Origin: Akkermansiaceae bacterium
GTDB lineage: Bacteria; Verrucomicrobiota; Verrucomicrobiia; Verrucomicrobiales; Akkermansiaceae
DNA: 57,534 bases
Direction: 5' to 3'
Assembly (NCBI GenBank): GCA_903906515.1
Contig: CAIVKO010000168.1
Span: 1 to 57,534, forward strand
The position numbers and the translations under genes are program-made. This document shows, one piece after another, positions 43,851-51,897 of the stretch; position 1 is the stretch's first letter; every line of letters begins with the position of its first letter. A model generated the notes under the pieces. The model was given only the letters and a program-made list of their open reading frames with translations, made no database searches and was not told the DNA's origin.

Positions 43851-44020
43851 GGCCGGTGCGTGATGATGGCATACCGGAAGGAAACGAAAAGACTTTCCCG
43901 ATTGGTAAATTCGAAAACGCAATGAGTTTGACCTCCGGTGCGCCGTGCGACAGCCTGATGCCAGCGACACCCCGCTTGTGATCATTCCTGCGGTGTCGCC
44001 TCAGAGATCATCATTTCAGC

Positions 44021-44434
44021 ATGTCCGAATTCCACACATGGCTGCGACGCATCGCGGTGCTCTGTCTCATTCTCATGATGCAGGGGCCCGCCATGATGAT
44101 GCAGGAGGTGGCGTGGGTGAAAATGCTGGTCACCTATACCCAGGATCGCGGATTGAAACGCGCGGTGATCGAGACATTCGATGGCGAGCATCCCTGTGAA
44201 CTCTGCGCCAAGGCTGCGGAAATACGGGAAAAGGAAAACAAGCAGGAACCGGCGGATCGACCACTCGCATCCATAAAGCGGCTGTCCTGGGCGGAGATGG
44301 TTCCTCCCGCAATCATCGTGCTGCGGCATGCCGCAGGTCGCGAGATTTCCTGTCAGGTTCCGGTCTGGATCGTAGGCGGACCTGGTAAGGAAACCGATGC
44401 CCCCGCGTCCCCGCCGCCGGAATCCCGCGCATAA
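44021..44434 (+). CDS. Small Cys-containing membrane protein upstream of the copper receptor
   Basis: 137 residues. An N-terminal membrane helix (about 8-30; Met-rich, LILMMQGPAMMMQEVAWV) is followed by TFDGEHPCELCAKAAE with a CxxC pair, and a hydrophilic Pro-rich C-terminus. Similar small proteins with a 'TFDG-x-HPC-x-x-C' block sit beside metal TonB receptors in Verrucomicrobiota. The Met-rich helix and CxxC could bind copper (inference). The next protein gene, 270 bases downstream beyond a repeat array, is a copper-type TonB receptor. Confidence 0.65.
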   Translation: MSEFHTWLRRIAVLCLILMMQGPAMMMQEVAWVKMLVTYTQDRGLKRAVIETFDGEHPCELCAKAAEIREKENKQEPADRPLASIKRLSWAEMVPPAIIVLRHAAGREISCQVPVWIVGGPGKETDAPASPPPESRA

Positions 44435-44442
44435 GCCGATCC

Positions 44443-44669
44443 TGTAGCGGCGCGTCTATGACCGCCGTTGACTCGTCCTGAGGTCGGGACGTGAAAGCGA
44501 AATTGAATGCGCGTTTCATTGGCGTCGACGGTCATAGACCGCCGCTACAGGGCTTTGCATTTCGCGTTTCATTGGCGTCGACGGTCATAGACCGCCGCTA
44601 CAGGGCTTTGCATTTCGCGTTTCATTGGCGTCGACGGTCATAGACCGCCGCTACAGGGCTTTGCATATA
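44443..44669. repeat. GTAGC-headed repeat array: one inverted unit plus three tandem 53-bp units
   Basis: An inverted half-unit (44443-44472; TGTAGCGGCGCGTCTATGAC) faces three near-identical direct copies of 53 bp at 44511-44563, 44564-44616 and 44617-44669. Each tandem unit carries, on the minus strand, CTGTAGCGGCGGTCTATGAC followed by CGTCGAC: a GTAGC head plus GGTC-TAT-GACC hairpin. The array lies between the small Cys protein and the copper receptor. There are no unique spacers, so it is not a CRISPR. Confidence 0.85.
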
Positions 44670-44704
44670 CCATTTTATCTAATATCTAACAAATCAATCT
44701 CATT

Positions 44705-46768
44705 ATGAATTATTTAAATCAACCATCCATCATCGCCGGGGCACTTGTCCTCAGCTTGTTTCCGCAGTTGCGTGCGCAAGACGACACGTGTGCGCTGCCT
44801 CCCTTGTTGGTCAGGGGGAATCGTTTTGATCAACCATGGAGCCTCCGCGAAAACATTGTGGGAGCAGATGCCTTGAGGGCTCCGGACGCCGCCTCGTTGG
44901 TGAAAAACCTGCCGGGAGCCGCGATCGTTCGCAATGGCTCTCAAACCGGAATTGTCCAACTCAGGGGCTTGTCGGGTGACCGTGTGGCCGTGCGTGTGGA
45001 CGGTATGGCGATCACGCCCGCCTGTCCGAACCACATGGACCCGCCGCTGCATTATGCCAAACCTGCGGCCGACGACCTTATCGAGTTATATGCCGGCATT
45101 TCTCCGGTCAGCGAGGGAGGTGACCATATCGGTGGGTCGTTGTCGGTCACTCGTGCCCGTCCGGAATTTGCCGATGCGGGCGGTTTTCTAAGCAAGGGTG
45201 AGTTGTCCGCCTCGTATTTCGGCAGTCAGGATGCCGACATGGCAGGTGCGGATTTCACCATGGCCAATGCTGATGCCAGCCTGCGTTACCGCGGGTCAGG
45301 CGCGATGGCGGGTGATCTGAGGTTTCCCGGTGGCACGGTGAAAGACAGCGGCTATGACATCACCCATCACGAACTAACAGGTGCATGGCGCACGGCGGGA
45401 GGATACATCGCCGTGGATGCGGGGTTTTCATGGACTCGTGATGCGGGCACGCCGGCTCTGCCGATGGATATGCTCCGTGATGATGCTTGGCATTTCGGCT
45501 TAAGTCAGAGCGAGCGGTTCGCGTGGGGAACTCTTGAAAGCCGACTGTATGTGCATGACATCGACCACTTGATGGACAACCACTCCCTGCGTCCGCTGAT
45601 GCCAGGTGCGATGGCGATGGATGCGCCTGCGACCAGCCGGGACTACGGTTGGCGCGGTGACGTGATCCTGCCACGAGGTGATGACAAACTGCGTGTGGGT
45701 CTGGATTTCCACCGGGCCGAGTTCGATGCCCAGCAAGTCGCGGTTTCCACGGGCATGGTGCGTGAGACCTTCAATGACAACCGTCGCAGTCGCGCAGGCC
45801 TCTATCTCGACTGGGAGCGTGAGATCACCGCGAAGTGGATCGGCAGGATCGGCGTGCGCGGCGATGTCGTGGCTAGCAATGCGGATGCCGTGAGCAATCA
45901 GATCATGAACACGATACCGATCAAAAATGATAGGGACGCGTTCAATACCGCCGACCGTTCATTCACCGATGCGATGCTGGACGCGACTGCATCAGTTAGA
46001 TTCAAACCGGATGAGAACACCGGCATCGAGCTGGCGCTGGCCATGAAAAACCGCGCGCCCTCGCTGGTGGAGCGTTATCTGTGGACTCCGGCCAATGCCA
46101 GTGCCGGGCTTGCGGACGGTCGGACCTATATGGGAAATCTGGGGCTCGAACCCGAAACCGCGTTTGAGATCGCACTCGGTATGACACGCAAGGGTGAACG
46201 ATGGAATGCCGGGTTCACGCCGTTCTATCAGAGTGTTTCCGATTATATCCAGGGAATGCCGATGAGCCGTTTAGATTCCGGCGGCAAGCGGGTGCTGCAA
46301 TATCAGAACATCGACCGTGCAAAGTTGTATGGTTTCGAAATGACCGCCGGTTATGATTTTAACAAGGAGTTTTCCATCGATTCCACCGTCAGCTATGTGC
46401 GCGGCCGCAGTGATGAAACTGGAGGCGACCTCTATCGGATCGCACCGCTGCGAGGTCTGGTGGATTTCTCCTACCGCCATGAATCATGGGAAAGCCATCT
46501 CGAATGGGTATGGGCGGATGCCCAGAATCACGTCGCCCAAGTCCAGGATGAAACCCAAAGTCCCGGATACGGGCTGCTCAATCTGCGCGTGGCGAAAACT
46601 TTCGCGGATGCGCTGCGTGTCGAACTCGGTGTGGAAAACCTGCTGGACAAGCTCTATACCGATCACCTTGGTGGCGTGAATCGTGTCGGTGGCGGAGAAT
46701 TAACAGTCGGCGAGCGGATTCCCGGTGCCGGGCGTTTCTTGTATGGCTCGGTTTCCTGGAAGTTTTAG
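44705..46768 (+). CDS. TonB-dependent copper receptor (OprC/NosA-like)
   Basis: 687 residues with a signal peptide (about 1-24). Plug domain about 30-155: VKNLPGAAIVRNGSQTGIVQLRG, then VRVDGMAITPACPNHMDPP. The CPNHMDPP block (Cys107, His110, Met111) is the marker of the copper receptor subfamily that includes OprC and NosA, and provides plausible copper ligands. The barrel ends FLYGSVSWKF with a terminal aromatic. Imports copper across the outer membrane using TonB-ExbBD energy. The gene follows a repeat array, after an AT-rich stretch (44668-44704) that may hold the promoter. Confidence 0.88.
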   Translation: MNYLNQPSIIAGALVLSLFPQLRAQDDTCALPPLLVRGNRFDQPWSLRENIVGADALRAPDAASLVKNLPGAAIVRNGSQTGIVQLRGLSGDRVAVRVDGMAITPACPNHMDPPLHYAKPAADDLIELYAGISPVSEGGDHIGGSLSVTRARPEFADAGGFLSKGELSASYFGSQDADMAGADFTMANADASLRYRGSGAMAGDLRFPGGTVKDSGYDITHHELTGAWRTAGGYIAVDAGFSWTRDAGTPALPMDMLRDDAWHFGLSQSERFAWGTLESRLYVHDIDHLMDNHSLRPLMPGAMAMDAPATSRDYGWRGDVILPRGDDKLRVGLDFHRAEFDAQQVAVSTGMVRETFNDNRRSRAGLYLDWEREITAKWIGRIGVRGDVVASNADAVSNQIMNTIPIKNDRDAFNTADRSFTDAMLDATASVRFKPDENTGIELALAMKNRAPSLVERYLWTPANASAGLADGRTYMGNLGLEPETAFEIALGMTRKGERWNAGFTPFYQSVSDYIQGMPMSRLDSGGKRVLQYQNIDRAKLYGFEMTAGYDFNKEFSIDSTVSYVRGRSDETGGDLYRIAPLRGLVDFSYRHESWESHLEWVWADAQNHVAQVQDETQSPGYGLLNLRVAKTFADALRVELGVENLLDKLYTDHLGGVNRVGGGELTVGERIPGAGRFLYGSVSWKF

Positions 46769-46771
46769 GGA

Positions 46772-47452
46772 TTAGGGTTTAGACAATCCCTCGATGATAC
46801 GGTTGCGCACGGGCTCCTCGATAATCTTCGCGTCGGCCAGATCCTTGGCGAGTTGTTTGGCGGCGGCGGTTTCGATGTCGGTGAGCTTGTGCGCTTCGTC
46901 CTGTGGCGGGCGGATTTCGATATTGGCGACGACCTTTTCCAAGCCGGGAGAGATCGACGGGTTGATGAGGGTGGCGATGGTCGGTTGTTTGCCGCTATGC
47001 GTGCCCGATGCAATCGTCGGAAACTCGCCCTCCTTGAGTGCCTTGATCGTGCGGACGTCAGCCGTGTATCCGAGTCTGAGGCAGTTCTCGTAGTTCGTCC
47101 GCAGGCAGTTGCGGATGATTTTCTCGCGGGCAGGCGTTTCCTTTTTTTCGGACTCCGTGTTGAAAAGCTTCTCCTTGATTCCCAATCCGCGGTCGATCGC
47201 GATGTCCGGGGCCTGGCCCAGCGAGTTGGCCTCCATGATCAGAGCGACCGCGCGCATCAGTGTTTTCCGGGTGTCATCGGCGGTGAATTGTTTGAAGAAC
47301 GAGCTGTCGCACGTGATCGACTGCAGTTCGGTAGTGATGGCTGAGATCCTTTGTTTCTTTTTGACGAATCCGTAAATGAACAGGAATGCGATGATTGTCG
47401 CGATCAGATAGATCGCGCGGGTGAGGATGTAGAGTGGGCTTGGTGCTTCCAT
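46772..47452 (-). CDS. Membrane-anchored protein of the PilT locus, function unknown
   Basis: 226 residues. An N-terminal membrane helix (about 8-28; AIYLIATIIAFLFIYGF) is followed by a helical, Lys/Arg/Glu-rich soluble domain. The C-terminal end DLADAKIIEEPVRNRIIEGL has an amphipathic helix. No family was recognised. It lies 6 bases behind the stop of the second retraction ATPase on the same strand, so it is probably cotranscribed and may be a pilus-accessory protein. It begins at ATG 47452 and converges with the copper receptor (3 bases apart). Confidence 0.7.
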   Translation of the reverse strand: MEAPSPLYILTRAIYLIATIIAFLFIYGFVKKKQRISAITTELQSITCDSSFFKQFTADDTRKTLMRAVALIMEANSLGQAPDIAIDRGLGIKEKLFNTESEKKETPAREKIIRNCLRTNYENCLRLGYTADVRTIKALKEGEFPTIASGTHSGKQPTIATLINPSISPGLEKVVANIEIRPPQDEAHKLTDIETAAAKQLAKDLADAKIIEEPVRNRIIEGLSKP

Positions 47453-47458
47453 GGTGAA

Positions 47459-48547
47459 TCAGGTCCAGATGGACTTGTTTTTTTTCGGTTCTTTGGGCGG
47501 GGCTTCGAAGGACTTGCGTTCGCGGCAGTTGAAAATGGCGGCCTCACGGGTGATCAGGCGGGCAGCAAGAAGCTCTTCGATGCTGTGATCAATGGTGCGG
47601 TTGCCATCGCGGGTGCCGATTTCCATCAATCCGAGGATTTGTTCGAGTTTGCGTTCCCTGATGCAGTTGCGGATGCCGTGGCCCGGGACCAGCACTTCGG
47701 ATGCGAGGATGCGGCCCTGTCCGTCCGCGCGCGGGATGAGCCGCTGGGAAATGATGCCCTCCAGCGCACTGGAAAGTTGCGCGACAATCTGCGGTTGCTG
47801 GTCTGCTGGAAACACATCGACAAGGCGGTCGATTGTCTGCGGTGCGTCCGGTGTGTGCAATGTGGCCAGCACAAGGTGGCCGGTTTCCGCAGCGGATAGA
47901 GCGATACGGATGGTGTCGAGGTCCCGCAATTCCGAGACCACGATGACATCGGGATCCTGTCGCATGGCCTGGCGCAGGGCGCGCGGGAAAGTACGGGTGT
48001 CATCGCCGATTTCACGTTGTTTGATCAGGCAGGAACCGTGTTGGAAAATGAATTCGATGGGATCTTCCAAAGTGATAATCACGCCGCTGCGGGTTTCCGA
48101 GATGCGTTTGATCATTGAGGCCATGGTGGTGGATTTTCCTGAGCCGGTGATGCCGGTGATGAGGATGAGTCCGCTGCGCAGGGTACAAAAGCGTGCGACG
48201 GACTCGTGATGGCCGAGATGGTCGAGTTCGGGGATTTCCTGGGAAATGAAACGGAAGGCTGCTTCGATATTGCCACGTGCGATGTGGACGTTGCCACGGA
48301 AGCGTCCCACACCTTCGACTTGCAGTGCATAGTCGAGCTCGAGTTCTTGTTCCAGGGTGGCGCGTTGGGTTTCGGTCAGGGTGTCCAGGATGAGGTCGCG
48401 CACACTATTGGGATCCAGTGTGAGGTCTTCGAGCGGCTGGATGTTACCGCTGATCCTGACACAGGCGGGTGCCCAGGCGCTGAGGTGGAGGTCCGAGCCT
48501 CCACGTGCAACGGTTTCCCTGAGATATTCGGTGATGTCGCTCGCCAT
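47459..48547 (-). CDS. PilT/PilU-type retraction ATPase, second copy
   Basis: 362 residues. An N-terminal PAS-like domain (about 1-100) precedes the RecA-like core, with Walker A GITGSGKSTTMAS, Walker B region VIVVSELRDLDT and the histidine box HLVLATLHTPDAPQTIDR. The usual GEMRD is SELRD here, so the Gly before Glu is replaced by Ser. PilT and PilU power type IV pilus retraction, or act in gliding and DNA uptake. Gap to the other PilT is 11 bases. The pair is not accompanied by pilB or pilC in this window. Confidence 0.92.
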   Translation of the reverse strand: MASDITEYLRETVARGGSDLHLSAWAPACVRISGNIQPLEDLTLDPNSVRDLILDTLTETQRATLEQELELDYALQVEGVGRFRGNVHIARGNIEAAFRFISQEIPELDHLGHHESVARFCTLRSGLILITGITGSGKSTTMASMIKRISETRSGVIITLEDPIEFIFQHGSCLIKQREIGDDTRTFPRALRQAMRQDPDVIVVSELRDLDTIRIALSAAETGHLVLATLHTPDAPQTIDRLVDVFPADQQPQIVAQLSSALEGIISQRLIPRADGQGRILASEVLVPGHGIRNCIRERKLEQILGLMEIGTRDGNRTIDHSIEELLAARLITREAAIFNCRERKSFEAPPKEPKKNKSIWT

Positions 48548-48558
48548 GGGGAGAGTAA

Positions 48559-49611
48559 TTATCCGGAAATGCCGCGCATGGCACGATCAAAATCCTGCGG
48601 TCTTTGGCAGGCGGAGCGGGCGACGTCCGCGGAGATGAATCCCTGGCGGGTGGCGGCCACGACATAATCGAGCAGCGAGCAATTGGTGATGCCGCTGGAC
48701 TTCTGCAGGTGGTCCTGGAGTTCGGTGAGTTTATTTTCCAGTATCCAACGGCGGGTGGCGGCTTCGTTTTGAAGGTATTCCAGCGCGGGGAAAAGTCCTC
48801 CGCCGAGGCGTGGCAGCAGTTGTTGTGAAATCACGCCGACGAGTTGGGACGCGAGCAGGTTGAGGGCGCCGGAAGCTTCGGATTTCAAAAGGTGGGTGAA
48901 CCGGTCCAGCGTTTCCACCACGCTGCTGCTGTGGAGGGTGGAAATCACCAAGTGACCGGTTTCAGCAGCGTGCAGCGCGGTGATCGCGGTTTCCGCATCA
49001 CGGATTTCACCCAGAAAAAGAACGTCCGGACTCTGCCGTAGCGCCGCCCGCAGGCCGCTCGCAAATGTTTCGGAGTCCTGGTGGATCTCGCGTTGCGAAA
49101 ACAACGAGCGCTCATTCTCAAACAAAAATTCGATGGGGTCCTCCAGCGTCACGATATGGCGGGCGTGATGAAGATTGATCCAATCGAGGCAGGACGCCAC
49201 GGTGGTGGATTTGCCCGACCCGGTGGGCCCGGTGACGAGGATGAGACCAAACCGACGCTCCATCCACGATTGGAGAAGTTCGGCTGGCAGCCCCAAATCG
49301 GCGAGTGGCGGGATCTGGTTGCGGATCGGCCGCAGGACGGCTGCCAGGCGGCCCAGAGTGTGGTAGAGATTCACGCGCAAACGGTTTCCTTTCGGAACTT
49401 TCCATGAAATATCCGCCTCCATGTGCGTCGCTGGATTGACCCCGCATTCCCCCCAGAACTCTTCCATCGCATCACGTGTGACCGGCCCCGGATGCAGGAC
49501 CACCACGTCCCCGTTTTTACGAATGCGCGGAGGCTCGCCTTCAACGAAAAACACGTCGGTGGCATCGTCGGCAAAGGCATTGCGGATCAGTTGGATGAGT
49601 GGGGAGTTCAT
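48559..49611 (-). CDS. PilT-type retraction ATPase, first copy
   Basis: 350 residues, the usual PilT length. Conserved features: Walker A GPTGSGKSTTVAS, Asp-box LEDPIEFLFENE, Walker B LFLGEIRDAETA and the His-box HLVISTLHSSSVVETLDR. Its N-terminal part (about 1-105) is the PAS-like fold seen in retraction ATPases. It drives disassembly of type IV pili by converting ATP energy into subunit removal. First gene of the three-gene minus-strand operon. Confidence 0.94.
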   Translation of the reverse strand: MNSPLIQLIRNAFADDATDVFFVEGEPPRIRKNGDVVVLHPGPVTRDAMEEFWGECGVNPATHMEADISWKVPKGNRLRVNLYHTLGRLAAVLRPIRNQIPPLADLGLPAELLQSWMERRFGLILVTGPTGSGKSTTVASCLDWINLHHARHIVTLEDPIEFLFENERSLFSQREIHQDSETFASGLRAALRQSPDVLFLGEIRDAETAITALHAAETGHLVISTLHSSSVVETLDRFTHLLKSEASGALNLLASQLVGVISQQLLPRLGGGLFPALEYLQNEAATRRWILENKLTELQDHLQKSSGITNCSLLDYVVAATRQGFISADVARSACQRPQDFDRAMRGISG

Positions 49612-50102
49612 GAGGGTGGGATCGGTTGGATACGCATGGTCAATGCCCGTTGACCCGTTCTTCGACCGTTATCTGTGAGATACGCTTGATTTCGGCGCGC
49701 AACGCCGCGTCCGCGCACATGCTACGGCGGGGACGGCGGATTGATGGCTCCGAGTTGGACATGGAGGGAGATTGTCCCACTTGCCACCCCGGTGCAAGCT
49801 GCGATCAGACCGATGTGTCGGAATTTAAGCGGATGATTGAAGTGTGACATGACTATCAAGGCCCCACTCCGCAACACGGTAAAGGGTTGTAGGGTTGCTA
49901 CGGATGAAGGTGACTTGAATATGGTTCTTGATGACCTGACTGTTGGTGGATCCCGTCATAGAAAGGGTGCTTTTTCCGCAGGATCTGTGACAGTTGGACT
50001 AGCGTTTCTCCGCTCTTTGACTATTTTCTGGCTCCAGAATGTGAGCGGTGGGTGAATCACGCCTTGAAATGCCGACGGGCGCGTGCATCCTCGCGCCCGC
50101 CC
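49612..50102. other. Intergenic 491 bases with a possible 28-residue CxxC peptide
   Basis: This gap separates the divergent pilT and hisS genes. Near its centre, 49761-49847 on the plus strand could encode a 28-residue peptide (MEGDCPTCHPGASCD, then a short helical tail) with a CPTC-x6-C cysteine pattern, possibly metal-binding. It has no support beyond the open frame. Two longer open frames (49626-49847 and 49837-50055) lack protein-like composition. No tRNA or clear promoter was found. Confidence 0.4.
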
Positions 50103-51398
50103 ATGGCAGCACCCACATTTCAAGCACTTCCCGGATTCCGCGATTTCATTCCCAGTGAATGCGCGGTTCGGAACTATTTGTTCGACACCTGGCGCTCGGT
50201 CGCCCGGCGCTGCGGGTATGTCGAATACGAGTCGCCGATCCTTGAAGATACAGGGCTTTACCTGAAAAAATCCGGCGGCGAGCTGTCGTCGCAGCTATTC
50301 CGCTTTGAGGATCAGGGCGGGCGCGACGTGACGCTTCGGCCTGAGGTGACGGCCTCGCTGGCCCGCCTAGTCGCCGAGCATCAGCGGAATTTCCCCAAGC
50401 CTCTCAAGTGGTTCGAGATCGGCCAGTGTTTTCGCTATGAAAAGCCGCAGAAGGGCAGGGGACGCGAGTTTCATCAGTTCAATGTGGATATTCTCGGTGA
50501 GGCCGGGCCTGCCGCCGATGCCGAGTTGATCTCACTGGCCATCGAAACCATGCTCGCTTTCGGCTTCGTCGAAGGGGATTTTGTGGTCCGCGCGTCGGAT
50601 CGCAACGCATGGATCGATTTCGCATCCCGCAACGGCGTGGCTGACGCGTCCATGGCGGACTTCCTCAACATTGTCGATAAAATCGAACGCGAAAAACCCG
50701 AGGCTCTCGCCCAAAAACTTGCCGCGTTTTCCCTCACGATCGATCAGGTCCGCGCGTTCATCGCCGATCCGGCCAATGCCTCGCCTGCCTATCTTGCGAT
50801 CCGTGACGACCTGACCGCCCGTGGTCTGGGTGGGTTTATCGAACTCGACCTCTCGATCGTCCGCGGCCTCGCTTATTACACAGGCGTGGTGTTCGAGGTG
50901 TTTGATTCCAAGAAATCCATGCGCGCCGTGGCCGGAGGCGGTCGATACGACACGCTGGTTGCCACGATTTCCGACGGTGCGGTCGATCTTCCCGCCACTG
51001 GTTTTGCCATGGGCGACTACGTGATCCGCAATTTGATCGAGGAAACCACGCATGCCGCGATGCAAATGGAAGTCTGGCTTCAACGCAACGCGGCAGCCTG
51101 CGATGTCTTCGTGGTTGTGGCGGATGAAACCAAACGTCCGGAGGCTCTCAAGCTCGTCACAGATCTCCGGCGGGCGGGCGTTTCTGCAGACCTGCCACTC
51201 GGTGCAGCCAAAGTTGCCAAACAATTCCAGAGCGCGGAAAAATCCGGCGCGCGCTTCGCTCTGATTGTCGGCGCGGAATATCCCGAGTTGAAACTCAAGG
51301 TCCTCTCCAGTCGTGCCGAGGAGTCCTGCAACGCCTCATCCGCCGTCGACTGGCTAACCGACCGCCTCCAGCAACCCGACGGACCGCTGCTTGCGTGA
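50103..51398 (+). CDS. hisS: Histidyl-tRNA synthetase
   Basis: 431 residues from ATG 50103. Class II synthetase: motif 1 region FQALPGFRDFIPSE, motif 2 FRYEKPQKGRGREFHQFN, the histidine-binding LAYYTGVVFEVF (HisA block) and the C-terminal anticodon-binding domain (about 330-425). Motif 3 reads GFAMGDYVI rather than GFAMGLERL, so the Arg that normally contacts the ATP phosphates is not in its usual place. Several bacterial HisRS subgroups show a similar GD-V-V/I ending, so this may be lineage-normal. It attaches histidine to tRNA-His. Confidence 0.95.
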   Translation: MAAPTFQALPGFRDFIPSECAVRNYLFDTWRSVARRCGYVEYESPILEDTGLYLKKSGGELSSQLFRFEDQGGRDVTLRPEVTASLARLVAEHQRNFPKPLKWFEIGQCFRYEKPQKGRGREFHQFNVDILGEAGPAADAELISLAIETMLAFGFVEGDFVVRASDRNAWIDFASRNGVADASMADFLNIVDKIEREKPEALAQKLAAFSLTIDQVRAFIADPANASPAYLAIRDDLTARGLGGFIELDLSIVRGLAYYTGVVFEVFDSKKSMRAVAGGGRYDTLVATISDGAVDLPATGFAMGDYVIRNLIEETTHAAMQMEVWLQRNAAACDVFVVVADETKRPEALKLVTDLRRAGVSADLPLGAAKVAKQFQSAEKSGARFALIVGAEYPELKLKVLSSRAEESCNASSAVDWLTDRLQQPDGPLLA

Positions 51399-51407
51399 AG
51401 AAAATTT

Positions 51408-51437
51408 AACCGCAGATGAACGCAGATGGACGCAGAT
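51408..51437. repeat. Left CGCAGATG repeat of the GxxExxY cassette
   Basis: AACCGCAGATGAACGCAGAT, continuing GGACGCAGAT: three CGCAGAT words. The GxxExxY start codon ATG 51426 lies within this repeat. An inverted copy closes the cassette at 51850. Confidence 0.75.
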
Positions 51438-51824
51438 TTTTCATATAAAGAGGAAACCGACGCAATTATCGGCTCTGCATTTGCTGTGCTGAATGAGATT
51501 GGGCATGGGTATCACGAAAAACCTTACGAGAATTCGCTTGTGGTTGAGTTTAAATATCGCGGCATTCACTTTGTCCAGCAGCCACGTTTTCCAATTATCT
51601 ATCGTGAAGTCCAGGTTTCCGAGTTTGTGCCTGATTTAATTGCATTCGGTAAAATCATAGTTGATACCAAGGTCATCGACTGCATTACAAATCAGGAAAT
51701 TGGGCAAATGATCAATTACCTCAAGGTTGCCGGGCTCCCCGTGGGTCTCATTCTTAATTTTAAAAACTCCCTAACTCGAGTTTCGCAGAGTCGTCGCCTC
51801 GACACAAAACTTCATCCGTCGTAA
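51426..51824 (+). CDS. GxxExxY family protein (PD-(D/E)XK nuclease-like)
   Basis: 132 residues with the family motif GYHEKPYENSL (G-x-x-E-x-x-Y). A PD-(D/E)XK-like active site is visible in VPDLIAFGKIIVDTK (Asp, Asp-x-Lys). GxxExxY proteins (TIGR04256-type) are small single-domain proteins of unknown function, widely scattered by horizontal transfer. The gene is clearly more AT-rich than its neighbours hisS and aspS. Its start codon and first five residues (MDADF) are encoded by a flanking CGCAGATG-type repeat. Its insertion between two synthetase genes also suggests acquisition. Confidence 0.88.
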   Translation: MDADFSYKEETDAIIGSAFAVLNEIGHGYHEKPYENSLVVEFKYRGIHFVQQPRFPIIYREVQVSEFVPDLIAFGKIIVDTKVIDCITNQEIGQMINYLKVAGLPVGLILNFKNSLTRVSQSRRLDTKLHPS

Positions 51825-51849
51825 AACAACCTAATTACTCTTCCTTAAC

Positions 51850-51874
51850 GTTCATCTGCGTCCATCTGCGGTTG
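51850..51874. repeat. Right inverted CGCAGATG repeat of the GxxExxY cassette
   Basis: GTTCATCTGCGTCCATCTGC followed by GGTT, the inverse of the left repeat with one CGCAGAT word fewer. Together the two copies bracket the GxxExxY gene at 25-26 bases beyond its ends. Confidence 0.75.
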
Positions 51875-51897
51875 AACACTCTTTATCTTTTAATATC

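Noticed and set aside
44443..44669. Regular repeats that could suggest a CRISPR array
   Set aside because: The 53-bp units are directly joined and nearly identical, with no unique spacers and no cas genes nearby.
49837..50055. 72-codon open frame before hisS
   Set aside because: No start signal, no domain and composition unlike neighbouring genes; it is more likely non-coding.
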